Source: Mycobacterium sp. DL592
Lineage (GTDB): Bacteria; Actinomycetota; Actinomycetes; Mycobacteriales; Mycobacteriaceae
DNA: 64,000 nucleotides
Assembly (NCBI RefSeq): GCF_011694515.1
Contig: NZ_CP050192.1
Location: 4,040,172 to 4,104,171 of the forward strand
Direction: 5' to 3'
In this document: piece after piece, positions 25,018-34,690 of the stretch
Layout of the letters: each line of letters starts with the position of its first letter
Numbering within the stretch: position 1 is the stretch's first letter
Translations under genes and position numbers: made by a program
The notes under the pieces: model-generated
Database searches by the model: none
What the model was told of the DNA's origin: nothing
Seen by the model: the letters and a program-made list of their open reading frames with translations, nothing else

Positions 25018-26180
25018 GCTTCCTGAGTTTGGACGACGACGAACGCGTCATCACCGAGACGGCGGGCGCATTCGCCGCCAAACGCCTTGCGCCCCAAGCA
25101 CTGGAATGGGATCACACCAAACACTTTCCGGTCGAGGTGATGCGGGAGGCCGCCGAACTCGGCATGGCGGCGATCTACTGCGGCGAAGACGTCGGCGGCA
25201 GCGGGCTGCGGCGGCTGGATGCCGTCCGGATCTTCGAGCAACTCGCCACCGCCGACCCGGCAATCGCGGCGTTCATCTCAATCCACAACATGTGCGCGTG
25301 GATGATCGACAGCTACGGCACCGCCGACCAGCGCAAGACGTGGGTGCCCAAGCTGGCATCGATGGACGCCATCGCCAGCTACTGCCTCACCGAGCCGGGC
25401 GCCGGTTCGGATGCGGCAGCGTTGCGCACCAAGGCTGTTCGGGACGGTGATCATTACGTACTCGACGGCGTCAAACAGTTCATCTCCGGGGCCGGACGGT
25501 CCGATGTCTACGTGGTGATGGCCCGCACCGGTGGTGAGGGACCACGGGGGATCTCGGCATTCATCGTCGAAAACGGCACCCCCGGACTGAGTTTCGGTGC
25601 CAACGAGGAGAAGATGGGGTGGAATGCCCAGCCCACCGCGCAGGTCATCATGGAGGGTGTCCGGGTGCCCGCCGACGCGATGCTCGGTGGATCCGAGGGT
25701 GAGGGCACTGGCTTCGGCATCGCCATGAACGGACTCAACGGCGGCCGGCTGAACATCGCGGCGTGCTCACTGGGCGGCGCCCAGGTCGCCTACGACAAGA
25801 CCCTGGCCTATCTGGCCGACCGGCAGGCCTTCGGTGGTGCGCTGCTCGACGAGCCCACCATCCGGTTCACCCTGGCCGACATGGCCACCGCGCTGGAGAC
25901 CTCACGACTGATGCTGTGGCGCGCGGCGATCGCCCTCGACGCCGGTGAAGCCGACAAGGTCGAGCTGTGCGCGATGGCCAAACGCTATGTCACCGACACC
26001 TGCTACGAGGTCGCCGACCAGGCACTGCAGTTGCACGGCGGCTACGGCTATCTGCGGGAGTACGGGCTGGAGAAGATCCTGCGGGATCTGCGGGTGCACC
26101 GGATCCTGGAGGGCACCAACGAAATCATGCGAGTGGTCATCGGGCGTGCAGAAGCCGCCCGGTCACGCGCAACGGCATAA
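25014..26180 (+). CDS. Acyl-CoA dehydrogenase (likely isobutyryl-CoA dehydrogenase)
   Basis: 388 residues from the ATG overlapping the mmsA stop. Acyl-CoA dehydrogenase fold: AIASYCLTEPGAGSDAAALR, KQFISGAGRSDVYVVMA, QALQLHGGYGYLREYGLEKI and the presumed catalytic base E366 in ILEGTNEIMR. Its position between mmsA and mmsB points to isobutyryl-CoA to methacrylyl-CoA in valine catabolism, equivalent to fadE9 in M. tuberculosis; substrate inferred from context. FAD-dependent, probably a tetramer. Confidence 0.92.
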   Translation: MSFLSLDDDERVITETAGAFAAKRLAPQALEWDHTKHFPVEVMREAAELGMAAIYCGEDVGGSGLRRLDAVRIFEQLATADPAIAAFISIHNMCAWMIDSYGTADQRKTWVPKLASMDAIASYCLTEPGAGSDAAALRTKAVRDGDHYVLDGVKQFISGAGRSDVYVVMARTGGEGPRGISAFIVENGTPGLSFGANEEKMGWNAQPTAQVIMEGVRVPADAMLGGSEGEGTGFGIAMNGLNGGRLNIAACSLGGAQVAYDKTLAYLADRQAFGGALLDEPTIRFTLADMATALETSRLMLWRAAIALDAGEADKVELCAMAKRYVTDTCYEVADQALQLHGGYGYLREYGLEKILRDLRVHRILEGTNEIMRVVIGRAEAARSRATA

Positions 26181-26197
26181 GGCAAAGGAGCCTGCAC

Positions 26198-27067
26198 ATG
26201 ACGACGATCGCGTTCCTCGGGCTTGGCCACATGGGCGGTCCGATGGCAGCCAACCTGGTCAACGCCGGATACACCGTGCGCGGCTTCGACCCGGTGCCGG
26301 AACTGCGCGCCGCCGCGCAGGAGAAGGGTGCCGCTGTCTTCGACTCCGGCACCGCCGCGGTCACCGGCTCCGACTTCGTCGTCACCTCGCTGCCCAACGG
26401 TGCGATCGTGAAAACCTGCTATGCCGAAGCACTTCCGGCCGCCAAGGCCGGCACACTATTCATCGACACCTCGACGATATCGGTGGACGACGCCCGCGAG
26501 ATCAACGCCCAGGCCGTCGCGGCCGGGATGGCGCAACTCGACGCCCCGGTCTCCGGCGGCATCAAGGGCGCCACGGCCGGCACTCTGGCCTTCATGGTCG
26601 GCGGCGAGGCTGCCGCACTCGACAAGGCCCGCCCGGTGCTGGATCCGATGGCCAGCAAGGTGATCCACTGCGGAGACTCAGGCGCCGGCCAGGCCGCCAA
26701 GCTGTGCAACAACATGGTGCTGGCGGTCCAGCAGATCGCGATCGGCGAGGCGTTCGTGCTCGCCGAGAAGCTTGGCCTGCCTGCCCAGTCGCTGTTCGAT
26801 GTGATCACCGGCGCAACCGGCAACTGCTGGGCGGTACACACCAATTGCCCTGTCCCAGGGCCGGTTCCGACATCACCGGCCAACAACGAGTTCAAGCCCG
26901 GCTTCGCCACCGCGCTGATGAACAAGGACCTGGGCCTGGCGATGGCGGCGGTGTCGTCGACCGGCGCCTCGGCCCCGCTGGGCGCCCACGCCGCGGAAAT
27001 CTACGCGCAATTCGCCCAAGAGCACGCCGACCTGGATTTCAGCGCGGTCATCGAGTCCCTGCGCTAG
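26198..27067 (+). CDS. mmsB: 3-hydroxyisobutyrate dehydrogenase
   Basis: 289 residues from the ATG at 26198 after AAAGGAGCC; the open frame extends to 25967 inside the previous gene. N-terminal NAD motif FLGLGHMGGPMAANLVNAGY, substrate motif DAPVSGGIKGATAGTLAFMV and the catalytic K168 in GAGQAAKLCNNMV. It oxidises 3-hydroxyisobutyrate to methylmalonate semialdehyde, feeding MmsA encoded upstream. Third gene of the valine operon. Confidence 0.95.
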   Translation: MTTIAFLGLGHMGGPMAANLVNAGYTVRGFDPVPELRAAAQEKGAAVFDSGTAAVTGSDFVVTSLPNGAIVKTCYAEALPAAKAGTLFIDTSTISVDDAREINAQAVAAGMAQLDAPVSGGIKGATAGTLAFMVGGEAAALDKARPVLDPMASKVIHCGDSGAGQAAKLCNNMVLAVQQIAIGEAFVLAEKLGLPAQSLFDVITGATGNCWAVHTNCPVPGPVPTSPANNEFKPGFATALMNKDLGLAMAAVSSTGASAPLGAHAAEIYAQFAQEHADLDFSAVIESLR

Positions 27068-27076
27068 GGCGACAGC

Positions 27077-27574
27077 CTAGAAGTCGCCGGCGTGGTGGCG
27101 CAGTGTCTCGATCGAGGACACCAGCGCCTGTGCCTGCTGCGGCGACATCCCGATCTCGGCGAACACCTGCTCATTGAGCGTCGCAGTGGCGTCCTCCACC
27201 GTCGAGCGCCCGAGGTCGGTGATCTCGACCAGCGTGGTGCGCCCGTCGGTCGGATGGGGCACCCGCTTGACCAGCCCGTCGGCCTCCAACCGGCGGATGG
27301 CGTGGGTGACGCTGGTGACGTGGACCTGCAGGCGGTCGGAGGCCTTGGTGATCGGCAGCGCGCCGGTGCGGCTGAAGGCCAGCAGCCGCAGCAACTCGAA
27401 GCGCGAGAAGCTCAGGTCGTAGGGTCGCAGCGCGGTCTCTACACGAGCCAGCAGAATCTGGTGTGCCCGCATCACCGAGGTGACCGCGACCATGCCTTCG
27501 GCCACCTCACCCCAACCGGCCCGCTCCCAGTTGGCACGCGCCGCGGCAATCGGATCCCGCTTTTCGGCTGGCAT
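27077..27574 (-). CDS. MarR-family transcriptional regulator (downstream of rslA)
   Basis: 165 residues with a winged helix-turn-helix: LPITKASDRLQVHVTSVTHA and LEADGLVKRVPHPTDGRTTL. It is only 27 bases after the rslA stop on the same strand, so it may belong to the sigL-rslA transcript, matching the Rv0735-Rv0736-Rv0737 order of M. tuberculosis. It converges on mmsB and could also be the regulator of the valine operon, but no direct evidence shows this. Confidence 0.9.
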   Translation of the reverse strand: MPAEKRDPIAAARANWERAGWGEVAEGMVAVTSVMRAHQILLARVETALRPYDLSFSRFELLRLLAFSRTGALPITKASDRLQVHVTSVTHAIRRLEADGLVKRVPHPTDGRTTLVEITDLGRSTVEDATATLNEQVFAEIGMSPQQAQALVSSIETLRHHAGDF

Positions 27575-27601
27575 CCGCCAATAGTGCCTTACGCCCGCGG
27601 C

Positions 27602-28315
27602 CTACAGGCTGCGCTGTAACAGCACATCCCCGGTGTCGGCCGACACCACCTGCACCGCGGCGATCTCACCGAGCGGCATCGAAGTGCTCCCCGACGGGGA
27701 GGCGGTCGCGCCCTGCACGGCCATCCAGGTCGCCAGTTGCACCCGGGTGCCGTCGCGCCCGACCGCGTACATCGCCAGCTTGTCGCCCCCGTCTGCCACG
27801 CGAGCCCCCGGTTCGTCGCGGTAGGTACACGTCATCTCCACGTGGGTGCCCCACCCCTCGCTGCGGAGCACCACCGTGGCGTCGAAATCCGACGGGGTCG
27901 CTGTCGGCGTCATGTTGAGCGCGACCGCACTGCTGCCCGCGTCGTTCGGGGTCACCCCAAGCTGGACGGGACTGATCGCCAGAATCATCCCCACGACCAG
28001 GACGGCGGCAGCGGCCACCCCTACCGTCCAGGTGACCCAACGGGCCCGGCGGCGACGACTGCGGACCTTGAACAGCACCTCGTCGAGGAGTTCAGCGCGG
28101 ATCGGCGGCGGCTCCAGACCACCCTCGTCGATCGAGGCGACCTCGTCCGGGCCGAGCATCGCCAGCAGTGCGGGCATTCCGCTGAGCTCGGACACCCCCG
28201 AGCGGCACGGGGCGCATCCGCTCAGATGCGCCTCGTACTCCCGGCGTTCGCTACTCGACAGCGAGCCCAGCACGTAGGCGGCATCCCACATCTCATACGG
28301 GTCGCGATCGATCAT
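27602..28315 (-). CDS. rslA: Zinc-binding anti-sigma factor RslA
   Basis: 237 residues from the ATG at 28315 overlapping the sigL stop (ATGA). The cytoplasmic N-terminus has the zinc-associated anti-sigma motif EYEAHLSGCAPC, H-x3-C-x2-C. One transmembrane helix follows at about residues 92-114 (WTVGVAAAAVLVVGMILAI), then an extracytoplasmic domain with GWGTHVEMTCTYRDEPG. It holds SigL at the membrane and releases it on a signal, thought to be oxidative in M. tuberculosis. A longer open frame to 28768 is out of register with homology. Confidence 0.93.
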   Translation of the reverse strand: MIDRDPYEMWDAAYVLGSLSSSERREYEAHLSGCAPCRSGVSELSGMPALLAMLGPDEVASIDEGGLEPPPIRAELLDEVLFKVRSRRRRARWVTWTVGVAAAAVLVVGMILAISPVQLGVTPNDAGSSAVALNMTPTATPSDFDATVVLRSEGWGTHVEMTCTYRDEPGARVADGGDKLAMYAVGRDGTRVQLATWMAVQGATASPSGSTSMPLGEIAAVQVVSADTGDVLLQRSL

Positions 28316-28827
28316 CTGGTCACCCCCATCTCCTGCAACGTCAGCCTCAGCGTGCGTACCGCATAGTGCAGCCGCGATTTGACCGTCCCCTCGGCGATCT
28401 GCAGGTCCGCTGCGATCTGCGCGGTGGTCCAGCCCAGGTAGTAAGACCGGCGGATCACGGCGCGGTGATCGGCGGACAGCTGGGCCAGCGCGTCGCCGAG
28501 CAGCAGCCGGTCCAGCGCGGCGTTGACCTCGTCGGGGCCCGCGCGGTCCGGGGCGCCGGGAGTGTCCAGCGAGTCGGTCTCCTTGCGGAAACGCGCACTG
28601 CGGCGTTCGTCGATGATCATGTTGCGCGCGACGGTGAACAGCCACGCCCGCGCGGAGCGGTCGGCCTCGTCGACGACCTCCGGGTGCTGCCAGGCACGCA
28701 GCAGCGTCTCCTGGACCACGTCCTCGGCGCGCACCGGATCCCCGGTGAGGCGCACCGCATACCGCCACAGCGCTGCCGCGTGGTCACGGTAGAGCACCCG
28801 CATCAGCGCAGCTTCCGAATCATCCAT
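28312..28827 (-). CDS. sigL: ECF RNA polymerase sigma factor SigL
   Basis: 171 residues. Region 2 is at about residues 10-80 (AEDVVQETLLRAWQHPEVVD; WLFTVARNMIIDERR) and region 4 at 110-165 (LSADHRAVIRRSYYLGWTTA; LQIAEGTVKSRLHYAVRTLR). It directs transcription of genes with SigL promoters, one of which lies directly upstream of itself. Ribosome binding site GGGAGGT. Overlaps its anti-sigma gene by four bases. Gene order map-sigL-rslA is that of M. tuberculosis Rv0734-Rv0736. Confidence 0.95.
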   Translation of the reverse strand: MDDSEAALMRVLYRDHAAALWRYAVRLTGDPVRAEDVVQETLLRAWQHPEVVDEADRSARAWLFTVARNMIIDERRSARFRKETDSLDTPGAPDRAGPDEVNAALDRLLLGDALAQLSADHRAVIRRSYYLGWTTAQIAADLQIAEGTVKSRLHYAVRTLRLTLQEMGVTR

Positions 28828-28845
28828 CGCCGACCTCCCAGATGA

Positions 28846-28873
28846 GACACGAGACCCGGCAGTGTCTGGTTCA
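28846..28873 (-). promoter_or_regulatory. SigL-dependent autoregulatory promoter
   Basis: On the minus strand TGAACC (28873-28868) and CGTGTC (28851-28846) are separated by 16 bases. This matches the published SigL consensus of M. tuberculosis in both hexamers. It lies in the 70-base gap between map and sigL, with transcription expected to start about 11 bases before the ATG. Confidence 0.8.
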
Positions 28874-28897
28874 CCCGTGGATGTCGGTCTCGGCGAA

Positions 28898-29695
28898 CTA
28901 GGCCGTGAGGATGCGGGGACCGTCGTCGGTCACGGCGACGGTGTGCTCCCAGTGGGCCGCACGCGTGCCGTCGGCGGTGACGACGGTCCATTCGTCGGCC
29001 AGCACCCGGGTCTTGGTGGTGCCCAGGGTGAGCATCGGTTCGATCGCCAGCACCGAACCCACGACAAGGTGCGGACCGCGGCCGGGTTGGCCCTCGTTGG
29101 GCAGGAACGGATCCATGTGCATCTGCCTGCCGATTCCGTGCCCGCCGTAGCCCTCGACGATGCCGAACCGGCGGCCGAACGCCTTCTCGGCGGCTCTGGT
29201 GCCGGTCTCGATGGCGTGCGAGACGTCGGTGAGGCGGTTTCCGGGGATCATCGCCGCGATACCGGCCTCCATCGACTGCTTGGTGGCCGCCGAGAGTGCC
29301 TCGTCGATCGCGATCAGCGGGCCGACACCGAAGGTGATCGCCGCGTCGCCGTGCCAGCCGTCGAGGATCGCGCCGCAGTCGATGGACACCAGGTCCCCGG
29401 AGGCCAGTGTCTCCTCAGCGGTGGGGATGCCGTGCACAACGCGGTCGTTGACCGACGAACAGATGCTCGCGGGATAGCCGTGGTAGCCCAGGAACGACGG
29501 GATGGCGCCGGCTTGGCGGATCACCGTCTCGGCGGCGTCGTCGAGTTCCTTGGTGGAGACTCCCGCCGCGGCGGCCTCCCGGACCGCACGCAGCGCAGCC
29601 GCCACAATGGCGCCCGCAGCTGCCATGGCGTCCAGCTCGCCGGGCGTACGGGCGGGCACAGTCCTGCGGTGGCGCAGTCCGGGCAGGGAGACCAT
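28898..29695 (-). CDS. map: Methionine aminopeptidase, type I
   Basis: 265 residues. Metal ligands are present in order: [19 protein letters not shown] (two Asp), [11 protein letters not shown] (His), and the Glu residues in [10 protein letters not shown] and AHWEHTVAV. It removes N-terminal Met from nascent proteins. There is no N-terminal SH3-like extension, so it is the short form (MapA-like). Six bases separate it from adk upstream. Confidence 0.96.
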   Translation of the reverse strand: MVSLPGLRHRRTVPARTPGELDAMAAAGAIVAAALRAVREAAAAGVSTKELDDAAETVIRQAGAIPSFLGYHGYPASICSSVNDRVVHGIPTAEETLASGDLVSIDCGAILDGWHGDAAITFGVGPLIAIDEALSAATKQSMEAGIAAMIPGNRLTDVSHAIETGTRAAEKAFGRRFGIVEGYGGHGIGRQMHMDPFLPNEGQPGRGPHLVVGSVLAIEPMLTLGTTKTRVLADEWTVVTADGTRAAHWEHTVAVTDDGPRILTA

Positions 29696-29701
29696 CGAGG
29701 T

Positions 29702-30247
29702 TCAGCGACCGAGTGCGTGCAGCGCCCGCGCGAAGACCTCGTCGAGGGAGCCGACGGCGTCGACGGTCTTGAGCTCGCCCTGGTAGTAGTCCAGCAGGGG
29801 GGCCGTCTCGTCGCGGTAGACCTTGAACCGGTTGCGGATGACGTCTTCGGTGTCATCGGCGCGGCCGCGGCCCTTGAGCCGCTCGACCAGTTCGTCCTCG
29901 GGAACCCGGAACTCCACCACGGCATCGAGCTTGAGGTTGCGTCGCTCGAGCATGTCGTGCAGCGCCTCGGCCTGCTCCACCGAGCGCGGGAAGCCGTCGA
30001 GGATGAAGCCGCCGGCCACATCGGCGTCGTTGAGCCGATCGTCGACGAGCGAATTGGTCAGCGTCGCCGGAACGAGGTCGCCGGCGTCGAGGTACTTCTT
30101 GGCCTCGATACCCAGCTCAGTGCCGGTACTGATGTTATGCCGGAATAGATCACCGGTGGAGATCTGCGGGATTCCGAGCTTGTCCGCCAGCTTGACCGCC
30201 TGCGTTCCTTTGCCCGCGCCGGGCGGTCCAAGCAAAACGATTCTCAC
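29702..30247 (-). CDS. adk: Adenylate kinase
   Basis: 181 residues from a GTG overlapping the secY stop. P-loop [16 protein letters not shown]-binding [10 protein letters not shown] and the [13 protein letters not shown] motif. The length is the short actinobacterial type without a zinc LID domain. It interconverts ATP, AMP and ADP. Coupled to secY, as in most bacteria. Confidence 0.97.
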   Translation of the reverse strand: MRIVLLGPPGAGKGTQAVKLADKLGIPQISTGDLFRHNISTGTELGIEAKKYLDAGDLVPATLTNSLVDDRLNDADVAGGFILDGFPRSVEQAEALHDMLERRNLKLDAVVEFRVPEDELVERLKGRGRADDTEDVIRNRFKVYRDETAPLLDYYQGELKTVDAVGSLDEVFARALHALGR

Positions 30248-31569
30248 TTCAGGAACCCTTCGTAGTTGCGCTGCATGAGCTGGCTCTCGATCTGTTTGAC
30301 GGTATCCAAACCGACGCCAATCATGATCAGAACCGCTGTGCCGCCGAACGGCAAGTTCTGGACGCCGCCGCCGTTGCCCATCTGCAGGAACACGTTGGGC
30401 AGAACCGCGATCACGCCGAGGTAGATCGAGCCGGGAAGGGTGATCCGGTTCAACACGTAGCGCAGGTAGTCGGCGGTGGGCTTACCCGGCCGGATGCCGG
30501 GGATGAAGCCGCCGAACTTCTTCATTTCGTCGGCACGTTCGTCGGGGTTGAACGTGATCGAGACGTAGAAGTAGGTGAAGAAGATGATCAAGCCGAAGTA
30601 GATCCCGATGTAGACCGGGTCGGCCGGGTTGGTCAGGTAGTTCGCGACGAAGCGGTCCCACCAGTTGTTGCCCGGCGTCTTGCGGCCGCTCTGGATCAGC
30701 TGGGTGATCAGGTGCGGGATGTAGATCAGCGACGAGGCGAAAATGACCGGGATAACGCCGGCCTGGTTGACCTTCAGCGGGAGGTAGGTCGACGTGCCGC
30801 CGTACATCCGGCGGCCGACCATCCGCTTGGCGTACTGCACCGGGATACGTCGCTGACCCTGCTCGACGAACACCACGCCGATGATGATCAGCAGCGCGGC
30901 CGCACACACGGCGGTGAAGACCAGGCCGCCGCGGCTGTCCAGGATGGACTTGCCCTCGGCCGGGATGCGCGCGGCGATGCCGGCGAAGATGAGCAGCGAC
31001 ATGCCGTTGCCGACGCCGCGCTCGGTGACCAGCTCGCCCATCCACATGACCAGCGCCGCGCCGGCGGTCATGACCATCACGATGATCACCAAGGAGAAGA
31101 TGCTCGTGCTCTGGAGGATGTCCAGCGTGCAGCCCTGCAGCAGCCCGCCGTTGGCGGCCAGCGCCACGATGCTGGTGGCCTGCAGGATCGCCAGGGCGAT
31201 CGCCAGATAACGCGTGTACTGCGTCATCTTGGCCTGACCGGCCTGACCTTCCTTGCGCAACTGTTCGAAGCGCGGAATAACCACCGTCAGCAGCTGCACG
31301 ATGATGCTCGCGGTGATGTACGGCATGACGCCCACCGCGAACACCGTCAACTGCAGCAGCGCGCCGCCGGAGAACAGGTTGATCAGCGAGTAGATCTGCG
31401 CGCCACTTCCGCCGCTGACCTGCTCGATGCACTGGTGGACGTTCTTGTAGTTGACCCCTGGTGAGGGCAGCGATGCGCCAACCCGGTACAGGATGACAAT
31501 GCCCAGGGTGAACAGGATCTTTCGCCTCAGGTCGACTGTCCGCAGCGATGAGATGAAAGCCGAGAGCAC
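30244..31569 (-). CDS. secY: Protein translocase subunit SecY
   Basis: 441 residues from a GTG at 31569 after AGGAGGAAG; a longer frame to 31782 is spurious. Ten transmembrane helices; starts [20 protein letters not shown], with the conserved [20 protein letters not shown] loop and C-terminal [16 protein letters not shown]. Forms the channel of the Sec translocon with SecE and SecG. It leads a secY-adk-map transcript, separate here from the spc operon. Confidence 0.97.
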   Translation of the reverse strand: MLSAFISSLRTVDLRRKILFTLGIVILYRVGASLPSPGVNYKNVHQCIEQVSGGSGAQIYSLINLFSGGALLQLTVFAVGVMPYITASIIVQLLTVVIPRFEQLRKEGQAGQAKMTQYTRYLAIALAILQATSIVALAANGGLLQGCTLDILQSTSIFSLVIIVMVMTAGAALVMWMGELVTERGVGNGMSLLIFAGIAARIPAEGKSILDSRGGLVFTAVCAAALLIIIGVVFVEQGQRRIPVQYAKRMVGRRMYGGTSTYLPLKVNQAGVIPVIFASSLIYIPHLITQLIQSGRKTPGNNWWDRFVANYLTNPADPVYIGIYFGLIIFFTYFYVSITFNPDERADEMKKFGGFIPGIRPGKPTADYLRYVLNRITLPGSIYLGVIAVLPNVFLQMGNGGGVQNLPFGGTAVLIMIGVGLDTVKQIESQLMQRNYEGFLK

Positions 31570-31863
31570 TCTTCCTCCTGGGCAGCCGGACGGAATGTCA
31601 CAGCGTGCCAATGGGGCTGGGCTGGCCAGCGGTTGGGTAATCCTGCCTTGCGGCGATCGCCGCCAGCTTTTAAGCCTGCAACACCGCGCGCTCAAACAGT
31701 CTACGAGAGTAACAGTTGGCGCAGGCAGGACGGCAATCCATGCAACCGCGCCGCGGCCAGGCCCCGCCCCGGCCCTGCTCACAGCCGACAGTCAGTCGGC
31801 GGGGCGTACAGTCGCTAGTGGTTATATCGGCTAACTACAAGTCGTACCAGTGAGGTTTAGACG
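31570..31863. other. Divergent intergenic region between secY and methyltransferase cluster
   Basis: 294 bases without a supported gene. For secY a weak candidate promoter is TTGCCG-N19-TACTCT on the minus strand. No convincing promoter was found for the methyltransferase, which has GAGG eight bases before its ATG. Confidence 0.35.
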
Positions 31864-32844
31864 ATGACGCGCACCGACAACGACACGTGGGACCTGGCCA
31901 CCAGCGTGGGAGCCACCGCCACCCTGGTGGCGGCGGCCCGGGCCGCCGCATCCAGCGAAGCGCAGCCACTGATCGCCGACCCCTACGCCGAACCCCTGGT
32001 TCGGGCGGTAGGCGTGGACTTCTTCACCCGGATGGCCGGCGGCGACCTGCCCACACTCGATTCGCAGGCCGCCATGGGCGTCACCCGGATGACCGACAAC
32101 ATGGCGGTCCGGACCAAGTTCTTCGACGAGTTCTTCCTCCGGGCCACCGGAGCCGCTGGGCCGGCGACATCGGGCACCGGAGCCGCTGGGCCGGCGACAT
32201 CAGGCTCAGCAGAGGGTGTGCGCCAGGCGGTGATCCTGGCCTCCGGCCTGGACTCCCGGGCCTACCGGCTGAACTGGCCGACTGGAATGACCGTCTTCGA
32301 GATCGACCAACCCGACGTCATCGCGTTCAAGACGACCACCCTGGCTGATCTGGGCGCGATACCGACCTGCGAGCGCAGGCCCGTGGCGATCGACCTGCGT
32401 GACGACTGGGCTGCTGCCCTGCAGGACGCGGGCTTCGACCCGACAGCACCCACCGCGTGGAGTGCGGAAGGCCTGCTTGGCTACCTGCCCCCCGACGCCC
32501 AGGACCGGCTCCTCGACACCGTCACGGCACTGTCGGCCCCCGGCAGCCGGGTGGCGATCGATTGCGCGCCGCCGTCGGACCCGGGCACCGAGCAGGAGTC
32601 GCGGGAACGGATGAAGACCGTCTCGGAGCACTGGCGCGAGCAGGGATTCGACCTGGACTTCAGCGAGCTGGTGTACCTCGGCGAGCGCAACGAGGCGGGC
32701 GCGTATCTGAGCGGGCATGGCTGGCTGGTGCGGAGCACGTCGATCAACGACCTGCTCTCCGCGTCCGGACGCGAGACCTTCGACGACGACGAGCCGATGG
32801 GCAAGTTGACCTACCTCGACGCCACCCTGGGCGGTGTCCGATGA
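31864..32844 (+). CDS. SAM-dependent methyltransferase (TIGR00027/LCM-type), copy 1
   Basis: 326 residues. The mycobacterial TIGR00027 family signature is complete: [49 protein letters not shown] (SAM site), [13 protein letters not shown], and [18 protein letters not shown]. The substrate is unknown; relatives are called putative leucine carboxyl methyltransferases. It carries a tandem duplication of 10 residues (about 95-114) not present in the two following paralogues. Its stop overlaps the next ATG. Confidence 0.9.
   Translation: MTRTDNDTWDLATSVGATATLVAAARAAASSEAQPLIADPYAEPLVRAVGVDFFTRMAGGDLPTLDSQAAMGVTRMTDNMAVRTKFFDEFFLRATGAAGPATSGTGAAGPATSGSAEGVRQAVILASGLDSRAYRLNWPTGMTVFEIDQPDVIAFKTTTLADLGAIPTCERRPVAIDLRDDWAAALQDAGFDPTAPTAWSAEGLLGYLPPDAQDRLLDTVTALSAPGSRVAIDCAPPSDPGTEQESRERMKTVSEHWREQGFDLDFSELVYLGERNEAGAYLSGHGWLVRSTSINDLLSASGRETFDDDEPMGKLTYLDATLGGVR
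32145..32204 (+). repeat. Tandem 30-bp direct repeat inside methyltransferase gene
   Basis: Two adjacent 30-base units, 32145-32174 and 32175-32204, with one mismatch near the end. It is in frame and encodes [14 protein letters not shown] repeats in the linker before the SAM-binding core. It looks like a recent slippage duplication. Confidence 0.9.
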
Positions 32845-33746
32845 CCCGCAGCGACGGCGACTCCTGGGATCTGGCCACCAGCGTCGGCACCACTGCCACG
32901 ATGGTCGCGGCGGCCCGCGCGGTGGCCAGCCGCGAAGACAACGCCCTCATCGACGACCCGTTCGCGGCCCCACTGGTCCGCGCGGTTGGCATCGACCTGT
33001 TCACCAAGATGGTCGACGGCGATATCGACCTGGCCGCCGTCGACACCGAGGGCACCGCACGGGTGATGACCGACGTGATGGCGGTGCGGACCCGCTTCTT
33101 CGACGACTTCTTCCTCGAAGCAGCCTCGGCCGGAGTGCGACAGATCGTCATCCTGGCCTCCGGCCTGGACTCCCGGTCCTACCGACTGGATTGGCCGGCG
33201 GGCACGGTGGTCTACGAGATCGACCAGGCGAAAGTCATCGAGTTCAAGACCCAGACGCTGGCTGCCCTCGGCGCCTCCCCCACCGCCGAGCTCCGCACGG
33301 TGAGTGTCGACCTGCGCGAGGATTGGCCGGCAGCCCTGCGGGCCCACGGTTTCGACGACACGAAACCGACGGCATGGAGCGCCGAGGGACTGCTGGCGTA
33401 CCTGCCGCCGGACGCCCAGGATCGGTTGTTCGACAACATCACCGCGTTGTCGGCGCCGGGCAGCCGCCTGGCCACCGAGTACCACCGCGACGGCGGTGCC
33501 AGCCTGGCCGACCGGTCGACGGCGATCAGCAGCCGCTGGCGCGACCTCGGGCTGGACCTGAACATGGCCGACCTGTTCTACACCGGCGAACGCAACTCCG
33601 TCGTCGACTATCTCGATGAGCGGGGCTGGGAGGTCACTGCCCGCACCCGTCCGGAGATGTTCGCACTCCACGGGCGTGAGTTCCCCGCCGGCGACCTGAG
33701 CTCAACGCTTCGCAATTCGTTGTCCGTCACAGCAATCCGAAAGTAG
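32841..33746 (+). CDS. SAM-dependent methyltransferase (TIGR00027/LCM-type), copy 2
   Basis: 301 residues from an ATG overlapping the previous stop (ATGA). Same signature order as copy 1: [59 protein letters not shown] and [19 protein letters not shown]. No linker duplication. The C-terminus diverges from the neighbours ([17 protein letters not shown]). Soluble. Reaction unknown beyond SAM use. Confidence 0.9.
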   Translation: MTRSDGDSWDLATSVGTTATMVAAARAVASREDNALIDDPFAAPLVRAVGIDLFTKMVDGDIDLAAVDTEGTARVMTDVMAVRTRFFDDFFLEAASAGVRQIVILASGLDSRSYRLDWPAGTVVYEIDQAKVIEFKTQTLAALGASPTAELRTVSVDLREDWPAALRAHGFDDTKPTAWSAEGLLAYLPPDAQDRLFDNITALSAPGSRLATEYHRDGGASLADRSTAISSRWRDLGLDLNMADLFYTGERNSVVDYLDERGWEVTARTRPEMFALHGREFPAGDLSSTLRNSLSVTAIRK

Positions 33747-33752
33747 CCCGCG

Positions 33753-34664
33753 ATGATCCGCACCGATGACGACTCGTGGGACCTGCGATCCAGCGTCGGG
33801 GCCACCGCGACGATGGTGGCCGCAGGCCGGGCGATGGCCACCAAGGATCCGCGCCACCTGATCGACGACCCGTTCGCCGAACCGCTGGTGCGCGCCGTGG
33901 GTCTGGACTTCTTCGTCAAGATGATCGACGGCGAGCTCGACACCTCGCCGTTCGGTGATGTCACGCCCGAGCGGGTTCAGGCGATGATCGCCGGAATGGC
34001 GATGCGCACCAGGTTCTTCGACGAGTACTTCGTCTCGGCGGTGGGCACCGGCATCCGCCAAGCGGTGATCCTGGCCGCCGGATTGGATTCGCGCGCCTAC
34101 CGGCTGCCGTGGCCCGCGGAGTCAGTGATCTATGAGATCGACCAACCCGAGGTGATCGAGTTCAAGGCCGGAGTGCTCGACGACCTCGGCGCACAGCCGA
34201 TCGCGGAGCTGCGCAGCGTCGGCATCGACCTGCGGGAGGACTGGCCCACCGAACTTGCCGCCGCCGGTTTCGACGCCTCGGCTCCCACAGCCTGGCTGGC
34301 CGAGGGATTGCTGATCTATCTACCGCCCGACGCCCAGGACAGACTGTTTGCCACCATCACCGCACTCAGCGCCCCGGGCAGCGCGGTCGCCACCGAATAC
34401 GTGCCCGGAATCATGGATTTCGACGTCGACAAGGCCCGCGAGATGGCTGCCAACATGCGCCAGCAAGGGTTCGACCTCGACATGCCGTCGCTGGTCTATC
34501 CCGGCCCACGCAGCCACGTCATGGACCATCTGCGCGGCAAGGGCTGGGATGTGACCGGGGTGCCGGGTGATGAACTGTTCCGGCGCAACGGATTACAGCC
34601 GCCCGACCGCGACGGGTACGACCCGCTCGGCGAGATCGTCTACGTCAGCGCCACATTGAGCTGA
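33753..34664 (+). CDS. SAM-dependent methyltransferase (TIGR00027/LCM-type), copy 3
   Basis: 303 residues, six bases after copy 2. It has [59 protein letters not shown] and [19 protein letters not shown]. The three genes form one operon of tandem duplicates next to secY. M. tuberculosis also has related methyltransferases in this neighbourhood (Rv0725c, Rv0726c, Rv0731c), but on scattered sites. Confidence 0.9.
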   Translation: MIRTDDDSWDLRSSVGATATMVAAGRAMATKDPRHLIDDPFAEPLVRAVGLDFFVKMIDGELDTSPFGDVTPERVQAMIAGMAMRTRFFDEYFVSAVGTGIRQAVILAAGLDSRAYRLPWPAESVIYEIDQPEVIEFKAGVLDDLGAQPIAELRSVGIDLREDWPTELAAAGFDASAPTAWLAEGLLIYLPPDAQDRLFATITALSAPGSAVATEYVPGIMDFDVDKAREMAANMRQQGFDLDMPSLVYPGPRSHVMDHLRGKGWDVTGVPGDELFRRNGLQPPDRDGYDPLGEIVYVSATLS

Positions 34665-34690
34665 TACCGAGATACCGAGGCCTTACAGCA

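Noticed and set aside
31864..34664. Recently acquired mobile methyltransferase cluster
   Set aside because: Related methyltransferases occur near secY in M. tuberculosis, and no transposase, integrase or flanking repeat is seen.
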